Below, piece by piece: positions 1-5,042 of a stretch of DNA of 6,036 nucleotides. The notes under the pieces are model-generated. The model was given only the letters and a program-made list of their open reading frames with translations. It had not been told where the DNA came from and did not search any database. The DNA is taken from the NCBI GenBank assembly GCA_021161625.1, contig JAGHAG010000154.1:1-6036 (forward strand). The letters run 5' to 3'. The position numbers and the translations under genes are program-made. This DNA comes from Elusimicrobiota bacterium. GTDB taxonomy: Bacteria; CG03. The number at the start of each line of letters is the position of its first letter. The first letter of the stretch is position 1.

Positions 1-125
1 AGAAAGGATTGTATAAATGGGTGCGCGCTACTAAAGTTATGGAACAAGATAAAATTATTTATCAATATATTGATAAAGATTTTCCGAGAAATGAACAAGG
101 TGAGATTGATTGGCCTATTAAGTAA
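1..125 (+). CDS. C-terminal end of an unrecognised protein (5' partial)
   Basis: An open frame enters from the left edge (first full codon at base 3) and ends at TAA 123-125, giving 40 residues. The stretch is rich in charged and aromatic residues (for example WVRATKVMEQDK, then YIDKDFPRNEQGEIDW) and has the composition of a soluble protein tail. I do not recognise a family. It ends 3 bases before the recombinase ATG, so the two were probably neighbours in one operon or mobile element. The other two forward frames are less attractive: one has early stops, and the other stays open only to the TGA at 130-132 with a leucine/isoleucine/lysine-rich product. No start codon can be assigned. It may belong to the same element as the recombinase, but that is inference. 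Confidence 0.45.
   Translation, partial: KGLYKWVRATKVMEQDKIIYQYIDKDFPRNEQGEIDWPIK
58..77. repeat. 20-bp perfect palindrome upstream of the recombinase
   Basis: TTTATCAATATATTGATAAA is identical to its own reverse complement and is centred between bases 67 and 68. It lies inside the partial upstream reading frame, about 50 bases before the recombinase start. Perfect dyads of this size can be binding sites for dimeric regulators or recombinases. The sequence is extremely AT-rich and also codes for protein, so coincidence is possible. Confidence 0.5.
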
Positions 126-128
126 AAA

Positions 129-254
129 ATGATAATCGCTATTTATACCCGAGTCAGTACCGAGGATCAAACCAAAGAAGGTTATTCTTTAGAAGTTCAA
201 AAAGAATATCTTGAGCTTCTTCTAAATCAAAAGGGCATAAAAATAAACCTATGA
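129..254 (+). pseudogene. Serine site-specific recombinase, N-terminal fragment only
   Basis: The 41-codon frame starts MIIAIYTRVSTEDQ and continues KEGYSLEVQKEYLELL. This is the N-terminus of the resolvase/invertase catalytic domain as found in large serine recombinases. Y6, R8 and the presumed nucleophile S10 sit in the YxRVSTxxQ motif, and the GxSLxxQ motif follows at residues 18-24. Family members run from about 180 to over 500 residues, so nearly all of the catalytic domain and the whole DNA-binding region are missing. The frame ends at TGA 252-254, overlapping the miaB ATG at 251. Everything downstream is intact miaB, so this is a truncation rather than a frameshift. The recombinase should be inactive. 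No convincing ribosome-binding site precedes it; it starts 3 bases after the upstream stop. It most likely marks the edge of a decayed integrated element, although an assembly join cannot be excluded. Confidence 0.8.
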
Positions 255-1498
255 CAAAAAAATTTTATATCAAAACTTTTGGATGTCAGATGAATGTTGC
301 AGATTCAAGGGTTATGGGAGAACTGCTTTTAAAAAGCGGATTTGAAAAAACCGAAGACCCTTCTACTGCTGATGTTGTGATTTTCAATTCCTGTTCTGTC
401 AGAAAACACGCCGAAGACCGCCTTTTTTCAAATCTGGGTTTGACTATGAAAAAAAATCCTTCTGCCAGATTTATCCTTGCAGGATGCACTGCTCAAAGAT
501 TTGGCGAAAAACTCCTTAAAAGATTTAAAAAACTGTCTGCGGTTTTAGGGCCCGGTGAAATTTTCAAAATTGAAAAAGTTGTACGGGATGTCCTTGAAGG
601 TAAAAAAGTTATCGCAACAGGAAGAACCGAATACAGGTTTGTTGAAAGGCGGGCAGATATAAGCGAAAATGTCGTGATAGGAAGAGGGTGCAATAATTTT
701 TGTTCTTACTGCGTTGTTCCCTTTTTAAGAGGAAGAGAGGAATACAGACCTTCTTCTGATATTTTAAAGGAAATTTCCTGCCTTGTAGAATCTGGCACAA
801 AGGAAGTTATCCTTCTGGGGCAGAATGTAAATTCATACCGAGACCCTGAAAAAGGTCTGAATTTTTGTGAACTTCTTGATGAAATTTCAAAAATAAAGGG
901 TCTTTTAAGAATTCGCTTCCTGACCTCTCATCCAAAGGATGTCCCTGATGAACTTGTGGTTCTTATGAAAAAAAATGAGAAGATTGCAAAACACATTCAT
1001 CTTCCGGTTCAGGCAGGTTCAAATAAAATTTTAAAACAGATGAACAGAAAATATACGCGTGAAAAATATATTGAAATAGCACAAAAATTCAGAAGCGAAA
1101 TTCCAGACATTGCAATAACCACAGATATAATTGTTGGATTTCCGACTGAAACAGAGGAAGATTTCTTTAAAACAGAAGACCTTGTAAAAAAAGTTAAATT
1201 TGATGGGATTTATGTTTTCAAATATAGTCCCAGAGATGGGACTTCTGCAAGCAAGTTGAAAGACGCTGTTTCAGAAGAAGAAAAGCAAAGGAGACACAAA
1301 AGAATTCTTGACCTTGCAAGGAAAATTTCCCTTGCCAGAAGGGCATCCTTTGTTGGAAAAACCTGTGATGTTCTTTTTGAAAAAAACGAAATTGGACACA
1401 ATTCCCAAAATTTTTTAGTATTTAAAAAGGGAGCAAAAAAAGGAAGTTTTTTAAAACTGGAAATAAAAGATGTCAAAAACGAAATGCTTCTGGCCTAA
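251..1498 (+). CDS. miaB: tRNA-2-methylthio-N6-dimethylallyladenosine synthase MiaB
   Basis: Radical-SAM methylthiotransferase that adds a methylthio group to i6A37 next to the anticodon in tRNAs reading UNN codons; cytoplasmic. The N-terminal UPF0004 domain carries the auxiliary-cluster cysteines C12 (FGCQMN), C48 (NSCSVR) and C79 (GCTAQ). The radical-SAM cluster motif is C147-xxx-C151-xx-C154 (GCNNFCSYC). LGQNVNSY, HLPVQAGS and TDIIVGFPTET favour MiaB over RimO or MtaB. A compact TRAM RNA-binding domain occupies about residues 366-413. At 415 residues it is slightly shorter than the usual 430-480, and no conserved block is missing. The ATG is the only start available, since an in-frame stop lies at 212-214 with no other start codon between. 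Only a weak AAGGG (231-235, about 15 bases upstream) could serve as Shine-Dalgarno, and it lies inside the recombinase fragment. It is the first gene of the miaB-lapA-mutS block. Confidence 0.95.
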   Translation: MTKKFYIKTFGCQMNVADSRVMGELLLKSGFEKTEDPSTADVVIFNSCSVRKHAEDRLFSNLGLTMKKNPSARFILAGCTAQRFGEKLLKRFKKLSAVLGPGEIFKIEKVVRDVLEGKKVIATGRTEYRFVERRADISENVVIGRGCNNFCSYCVVPFLRGREEYRPSSDILKEISCLVESGTKEVILLGQNVNSYRDPEKGLNFCELLDEISKIKGLLRIRFLTSHPKDVPDELVVLMKKNEKIAKHIHLPVQAGSNKILKQMNRKYTREKYIEIAQKFRSEIPDIAITTDIIVGFPTETEEDFFKTEDLVKKVKFDGIYVFKYSPRDGTSASKLKDAVSEEEKQRRHKRILDLARKISLARRASFVGKTCDVLFEKNEIGHNSQNFLVFKKGAKKGSFLKLEIKDVKNEMLLA

Positions 1499-1507
1499 GG
1501 AGGAGGA
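1497..1507 (+). promoter_or_regulatory. Strong ribosome-binding site for the LapA-like gene
   Basis: AAGGAGGAGGA begins inside the miaB TAA stop (1496-1498) and ends directly before the ATG at 1508. It holds two overlapping GGAGG cores, the first leaving a 4-base spacer. The position implies efficient translation and coupling to miaB termination. Confidence 0.8.
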
Positions 1508-1807
1508 ATGTCACAAATAAAACTCTTAATTGCCCTTGCTATTTTAGTTCTTGTTGCTGTTTTCTCTGTTTTTGCCCCGCCAAATCTTTCAAATGTGCCG
1601 CCAACACTTATTCTTGTGGTTTCTCTTTTTATAGGTGCTGCTTTTTCTGCTGTGCTTGGAATTGCAGACAATCTGAAATTGAGTAAGAAATTAAAAGAAG
1701 CAAAAAAAGAAAACAGCGAACTTTCCGAGAAGATTAAAGAATTGCAACTCAAGATAAGGGAATACGAGGAAAAAGAAGAAAACAAAAACCAAAAACCAGA
1801 AGATTGA
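1508..1807 (+). CDS. LapA/DUF1049-like small membrane protein
   Basis: A 99-residue protein with two hydrophobic helices, about residues 4-22 and 33-53. A short proline/asparagine-containing linker (APPNLSNVPPT) joins them, and a highly charged Lys/Glu coiled coil follows (about 56-91). Two membrane helices, an N..P linker and a cytoplasmic coiled coil match the lipopolysaccharide assembly protein A domain (LapA, DUF1049). In E. coli LapA works with LapB in envelope homeostasis, but many members lie in bacteria where the role is unknown. The assignment rests on architecture and general sequence character rather than a catalytic motif, so the function here is inferred. It starts 9 bases after the miaB stop with a very strong ribosome-binding site. 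It ends 37 bases before mutS, making it the middle gene of a likely three-gene operon. A generic two-helix membrane protein is the alternative. Confidence 0.75.
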   Translation: MSQIKLLIALAILVLVAVFSVFAPPNLSNVPPTLILVVSLFIGAAFSAVLGIADNLKLSKKLKEAKKENSELSEKIKELQLKIREYEEKEENKNQKPED

Positions 1808-1814
1808 AGTCAAA

Positions 1815-1838
1815 TGCAGGAGCGGTTTCTAACCGCGA
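1815..1838. repeat. Short palindromic element in the lapA-mutS gap, overlapping the mutS ribosome-binding site
   Basis: GCGGTT (1822-1827), a TCT loop, and AACCGC (1831-1836) form a perfect 6-bp stem with a 3-base loop. The stem is GC-rich in AT-rich surroundings. It directly abuts AGGAG (1818-1822) and is followed by an A-rich run to the mutS ATG. The form GCAGGAGCGG...CCGCGA resembles the small dispersed intergenic palindromes that recur in many bacterial genomes, but only one copy is visible here. There is no T-tract, so it is not an intrinsic terminator. Confidence 0.7.
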
Positions 1839-1844
1839 AAAAAT

Positions 1845-4352
1845 ATGTCTGATTTAACTCCTTTAATGCGTCAATATGAAAGATTAAAAAAGCAATATCC
1901 TGATTGTATTTTGTTTTTCCGTCTTGGAGATTTTTATGAAATGTTTGATGAAGATGCCAAAACCGCCTCAAACATTCTGCAAATTGTTTTAACCCAGAGG
2001 CAGGGACGACCCATGTGCGGGGTTCCCTTCCACTCTGCTGAAAATTACCTTTTAAAACTCATACAGGCAGGCAAAAAAGTTGCAGTTGCAGAGCAAGTTG
2101 AAGAACCTTTGAAAGGCAAAAAACTTGTAGAGAGAGACATTGTAAAAGTTCTTACTCCTGGAACTTTTTCTGCTGAAAATTTTTCGCCAGGTACAAACAA
2201 TTTTATTTTAAGCATTTATCCTCAAGGACAGATACTTTCCTGTGCCCTTGCTGATGTTTCAACAGGAGAGTTATTTACAAAAGTTATTGCGTTTAAGGAG
2301 CTTTCTTCATTCCTTGCAAGCTGGAACAAAATTTCAGAAGTTATATATCCAGAGGGATTTGATTTTTCACAATTTCAGGACGGGACATTTTTTGAAGTTC
2401 CCATGGATAAGTCTTTTTTTTCTGCTTATGAAGGTGAGACAAAATTAAAGGAACTTCTCAAAGTAAGCACTGCTCTTGGCTTTGATATAAAGGAGAAAGA
2501 AATTTTTTCTGCCCTCGGGGGGCTTTTTGGATATCTGGAGCGCGCAAAAATAAATATCTTAAATTCCATAAGAAGAATTTCCCGAATCCGCGAGGACGAA
2601 TACCTGTTTCTGGATGCATCCTCAATAAGAAATTTAGAACTTGTGGATGAAGGAAAAAAATCACAAAAGAAAACTCTTTTTGGTGTTCTTGCAAAAACCC
2701 TTACCCCGCAAGGAACCCGACTTTTAAAAAGAAGAATTTTAAATCCTTTCGCAAAGATTGAGAGGATAAAAAAAACACAGGAGAAAATTCGTCTTTTTTT
2801 TGAAGGAAGAATTTTAAGAGAGAGAGTAAAGACCATTCTTTTAAACATAAGAGATATTTCCCGAATTTCAAACAGAATAGCATCTGGGGCTCTTAAATCA
2901 GCGGGCTTTATGAATCTTTTGGAATCCTTAAAAAACGCAAAACTTCTTTCCGAAGTACTTGGGGAAAGTGTATTCGGAAAGATTGATTTTGTTCCTGAAC
3001 TTCTTGATTTTCTTGAAAGGTCGCTTAAAAGAGAAGAAGATGGCACGGTTTCGGTAAATCCACAAATTCATCCTCAAATGCTTGAAATAAAGACAAAAAT
3101 TCAGGCGATTGAAAACTGGATAAAGAATTATGAGGAAGAACAAAAGGAACAACTGAAAATTTCAAAACTTAAAGTGGGGTACAATTCTGTTTTTGGCTAT
3201 TACATAGAAATAACAAAAACCCATGCAAGCAAAGTCCCTTCCCACTACATCAGAAAACAAACCCTTGTAAATGCAGAAAGATTTATAACCCTTAAGTTAA
3301 AAGAGAAAGAAACTGAAATACTTGTTTTAAAGGAGAAGGAAGAAAGAATTGAAAAGCAACTCTGGGAGATGCTTTCCCAGAAAGTCAGGGATTTCTTGAG
3401 GCGGCTTGAGCAACTTTCTGATGTGATTGCAGAAATTGATTTTGCTTGTGCAGTTGCAGAGGTTTCCCGCGAGAACAATTATGTTTTCCCTGAGGTAAAT
3501 GAAAGTGATGAAATTTTTATTGAAAATTCAAGGCATCCTGTTGTTGAGGTGAGTCAGGATATAATTTTTACGCCAAACGATGTTTTGATAAACAGGGGTG
3601 AAAACCAGATTATGCTTATTACAGGACCGAACATGGCAGGGAAATCCACCTACATCAGACAGGTTGCACTCTGTGTTATCATGGCACAGATGGGTTGTCC
3701 CATACCTGCTTCATCTGCAAGGATAGGTCTTGTGGATAGAATTTTTACAAGAATTGGAGCAGGAGATAACATTTCAGGAGGGGCATCAACATTTATGGTA
3801 GAAATGATTGAGGCAGCAAATATACTCAACAATTCCACGAGAAATTCCCTGATAATTATTGACGAACTTGGAAGAGGGACATCAACTTTTGACGGAATTT
3901 CAATTGCTTGGGCATGTCTTGAAGACCTTGCAAAGGATTCTCGCCACCCGCGTTGTCTTTTTGCAACTCATTTTTTTGAACTTGTAGAACTGGAAGAAGA
4001 ATTTTCAAACATAAAAAATTACAATGTTGCTGTAAGGGAATTTCAGGGAAAACTCCATTTTCTTCACAAAATTGAAAGAGGCCCTGCAGACAGGTCTTAT
4101 GGAATTCATGTAGCCCGTCTGGCTGGGATTCCTGAAAATGCAATAAAGAAAGCACGGGAAATTCTGAAAAAACTTGAAGCAAATCAAATAGAGGTTATGA
4201 AAAAAAGGACTGCCCAGCAATTTCTGCCATTTTTGAACAGTGATAAATACAGAAAACTCATTGAAAAAATAAAGGCAGTTGATATTGACAGGATGAGGCC
4301 CATTGAAGCATTGAATTTTCTTTCTGAATTAAAAGAGAAAATTTCAGAATAG
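1845..4352 (+). CDS. mutS: DNA mismatch repair protein MutS
   Basis: Full-length MutS1 of 835 residues, which recognises mismatches and small loops as a dimer clamp and recruits MutL using ATP. The mismatch-reading Phe-X-Glu motif is F30-Y31-E32 in RLGDFYEMF. Connector and lever domains fill roughly 120-545, with the clamp region around 445-490 (GYNSVFGYYIEIT). The ABC ATPase domain shows Walker A GPNMAGKST (594-602), the signature region GAGDNISGGASTF (638-650), Walker B LIIIDE with D673 and E674, and H709 in ATHFFEL. The C-terminus ends in the helix-rich PIEALNFLSELK segment. All catalytic motifs are intact, and the F-X-E motif separates it from MutS2. The start at 1845 is favoured because an in-frame TAA lies at 1830-1832 and the N-terminus aligns with the family. 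The only plausible Shine-Dalgarno (AGGAG, 1818-1822) is 22 bases away, across a hairpin. No mutL lies in the window. Confidence 0.97.
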   Translation: MSDLTPLMRQYERLKKQYPDCILFFRLGDFYEMFDEDAKTASNILQIVLTQRQGRPMCGVPFHSAENYLLKLIQAGKKVAVAEQVEEPLKGKKLVERDIVKVLTPGTFSAENFSPGTNNFILSIYPQGQILSCALADVSTGELFTKVIAFKELSSFLASWNKISEVIYPEGFDFSQFQDGTFFEVPMDKSFFSAYEGETKLKELLKVSTALGFDIKEKEIFSALGGLFGYLERAKINILNSIRRISRIREDEYLFLDASSIRNLELVDEGKKSQKKTLFGVLAKTLTPQGTRLLKRRILNPFAKIERIKKTQEKIRLFFEGRILRERVKTILLNIRDISRISNRIASGALKSAGFMNLLESLKNAKLLSEVLGESVFGKIDFVPELLDFLERSLKREEDGTVSVNPQIHPQMLEIKTKIQAIENWIKNYEEEQKEQLKISKLKVGYNSVFGYYIEITKTHASKVPSHYIRKQTLVNAERFITLKLKEKETEILVLKEKEERIEKQLWEMLSQKVRDFLRRLEQLSDVIAEIDFACAVAEVSRENNYVFPEVNESDEIFIENSRHPVVEVSQDIIFTPNDVLINRGENQIMLITGPNMAGKSTYIRQVALCVIMAQMGCPIPASSARIGLVDRIFTRIGAGDNISGGASTFMVEMIEAANILNNSTRNSLIIIDELGRGTSTFDGISIAWACLEDLAKDSRHPRCLFATHFFELVELEEEFSNIKNYNVAVREFQGKLHFLHKIERGPADRSYGIHVARLAGIPENAIKKAREILKKLEANQIEVMKKRTAQQFLPFLNSDKYRKLIEKIKAVDIDRMRPIEALNFLSELKEKISE

Positions 4353-4390
4353 GTAAACTTTATCTAACTTAAGTTTACAAAAGTTTGACA
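4353..4390. promoter_or_regulatory. Candidate operator: three AAGTTTAC-like half-sites over the TA promoter
   Basis: Starting directly after the mutS stop, GTAAACTT (4353-4360) and AAGTTTAC (4371-4378) form a perfect 8-bp inverted repeat with a 10-base gap. A third near-copy, AAGTTTGAC (4381-4389), follows in direct orientation exactly 10 bp (one helical turn) after the second. The third copy overlaps the -35 box. Ribbon-helix-helix antitoxins commonly bind such spaced half-sites to repress their own promoter, so this is probably the autoregulatory operator of the downstream pair. There is no T-tract, so it is not a standard terminator for mutS. Confidence 0.65.
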
Positions 4391-4413
4391 AAACAATATT
4401 TTCAATATATAAT
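4385..4413 (+). promoter_or_regulatory. Consensus sigma-70 promoter for the toxin-antitoxin pair
   Basis: TTGACA (4385-4390) and TATAAT (4408-4413) are separated by exactly 17 bp, so both hexamers and the spacing match the consensus perfectly. Transcription would begin near 4420, giving a leader of only about 14 bases before the antitoxin ATG. So strong a promoter is typically held down by a repressor, consistent with the overlapping half-sites. Confidence 0.85.
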
Positions 4414-4419
4414 TTAAAC

Positions 4420-4425
4420 AGGAGG
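4420..4425 (+). promoter_or_regulatory. Antitoxin ribosome-binding site that fixes the start codon
   Basis: AGGAGG lies 8 bases before the ATG at 4434. The in-frame GTG at 4425 overlaps this site and so cannot be the start; the ATG is used. Confidence 0.85.
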
Positions 4426-4433
4426 TGGTTGTT

Positions 4434-4661
4434 ATGGAAAAGGTTACCTTTGCAGTGAAAATAAATCCAAAAATCAAACAAAAATTAAAGAAATTTTGTA
4501 CTGAGCATGGTCTGAAACAGGGTTATTTTGTTGAAAAAGCATTAGAAGAAAAAATTGCACAGATGGAAAGGATGGAGGATATTTTTGAATTTAAAAAATT
4601 GGAATCACAGGAGGCCCATGCAATAGATTTTGAGGAATATTTGAAAAAGCGAAGTGTATAA
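4434..4661 (+). CDS. Ribbon-helix-helix antitoxin of a RelE/ParE-type system
   Basis: A 75-residue protein whose N-terminal half fits a MetJ/Arc-type ribbon-helix-helix DNA-binding fold. It shows an alternating beta strand (KVTFAVKI, residues 3-10), helix A from about 11 to 24, a turn at GLKQG, and helix B (YFVEKALEEKIAQ, about 29-41). The acidic, amphipathic C-terminal tail ending FEEYLKKR would be the toxin-neutralising segment. It should dimerise, bind the half-sites just upstream, and repress transcription, with the toxin as co-repressor. The gene follows its own consensus promoter and a strong ribosome-binding site, and it overlaps the toxin gene by 8 bases, the usual antitoxin-first order. 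I cannot assign a named subfamily. The fold assignment rests on pattern and context, since members of this class share little sequence. Confidence 0.8.
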   Translation: MEKVTFAVKINPKIKQKLKKFCTEHGLKQGYFVEKALEEKIAQMERMEDIFEFKKLESQEAHAIDFEEYLKKRSV

Positions 4662-4905
4662 AATAAAAATCATATCTCAGGCACAAAAAGATCTTAATAA
4701 ATTAAAGGGAAAAATATTTGAGCAGATTAAAAGGAAAATTTTTGCTCTTGGTGCAGCTCCAAGACCTTCTGGATGTGAAAAGTTGACAGGGAAAGGAGGA
4801 TATCGCATCAGGGTTAGAGATTTTAGAATTCTTTACAGAATTGATGACAGGATGAAGATAATTTTTATTTACAGGATTAAGCATAGAAAAGAGGTTTACA
4901 GATAA
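4654..4905 (+). CDS. RelE/ParE-superfamily toxin
   Basis: An 83-residue basic protein beginning MYKIKIISQAQKDLNKL and ending RIKHRKEVYR, the classic outline of the RelE/ParE toxin fold. The N-terminal strand and helical hairpin (about 1-33) are followed by the core EKLTGKGGYRIRVRDFRILYRID (42-64). A C-terminal strand with H77, R78, K79 and Y82 completes it. Conserved basic residues (K43, R51, R53, R58, R78) and Y82 suit a ribosome-dependent mRNA interferase of RelE type. ParE-like gyrase poisoning cannot be excluded from sequence. Translation starts at GTG inside the antitoxin gene (8-base overlap) without a clear ribosome-binding site. It probably depends on coupling to antitoxin translation, which would keep toxin below antitoxin. 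No closer Met exists before M67. The length is normal and no frame damage is seen, so the toxin is probably functional. Confidence 0.88.
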   Translation: MYKIKIISQAQKDLNKLKGKIFEQIKRKIFALGAAPRPSGCEKLTGKGGYRIRVRDFRILYRIDDRMKIIFIYRIKHRKEVYR

Positions 4906-4906
4906 T

Positions 4907-5041
4907 ATGAAAAAAGTTTTAAAAATTGTTCTGATTTTAATTTTTTTGTTTCTGGCCGCTGTGGGTATTAAAAAGTCAAAACATCATGAAGCACAGAGAA
5001 TAGGTTCATATATCTGTCTTGAATGTATGGGATTTAGATAA
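4907..5041 (+). CDS. Small membrane-anchored CXXC protein (CD1871A-like)
   Basis: A 44-residue frame: a short basic start (MKK), one hydrophobic helix (about residues 4-20), a polar stretch (KKSKHHEAQR), then YICLECMGFR with a C37-x-x-C40 motif just before the C-terminus. This resembles small membrane proteins ending ICLEC(I/M)G that I recall as the CD1871A CXXC family, found next to membrane 4Fe-4S proteins. That recollection is unverified. The vicinal cysteines could act as a redox dithiol or a metal ligand. By the positive-inside rule of the MKK start, the CXXC end would lie outside the cytoplasmic membrane. It begins 1 base after the toxin stop, with GAGG at 4891-4894 about 12 bases upstream, and ends 1 base before the next ATG. 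Coupling to the 4Fe-4S gene is therefore likely. Its short length makes it easy to miss. Confidence 0.7.
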   Translation: MKKVLKIVLILIFLFLAAVGIKKSKHHEAQRIGSYICLECMGFR

Positions 5042-5042
5042 G

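Noticed and set aside
211..243. TTGAGC...CATAAA as a miaB promoter
   Set aside because: The spacing (19 bp or more) and match quality are poor; too weak to annotate.
129..300. Recombinase interrupted by a simple frameshift
   Set aside because: After about base 250 all the sequence is accounted for by miaB from its first codon, and no recombinase residues continue in another frame.
2426..3046. 206-residue open frame on the minus strand inside mutS
   Set aside because: It is antisense to conserved MutS sequence, has a Ser/Phe/Lys-rich composition expected of a shadow frame, and shows no recognisable motif.
4353..4378. Intrinsic terminator after mutS
   Set aside because: The inverted repeat is AT-rich, has a 10-base loop and is followed by an A-rich stretch rather than a T-tract; it fits an operator better.
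4425..4433. GTG start extending the antitoxin by three residues
   Set aside because: The GTG overlaps the AGGAGG ribosome-binding site; the ATG at 4434 has the correct spacing.
4783..4788. TTGACA inside the toxin gene as a promoter for the redox genes
   Set aside because: No -10-like hexamer lies at 16-18 bp; the sequence there is GC-containing coding DNA.
5019..5042. TTG start extending the 4Fe-4S protein by eight residues
   Set aside because: It lies inside the CXXC gene, has no ribosome-binding site, and the ATG at 5043 sits 1 base after that gene's stop.
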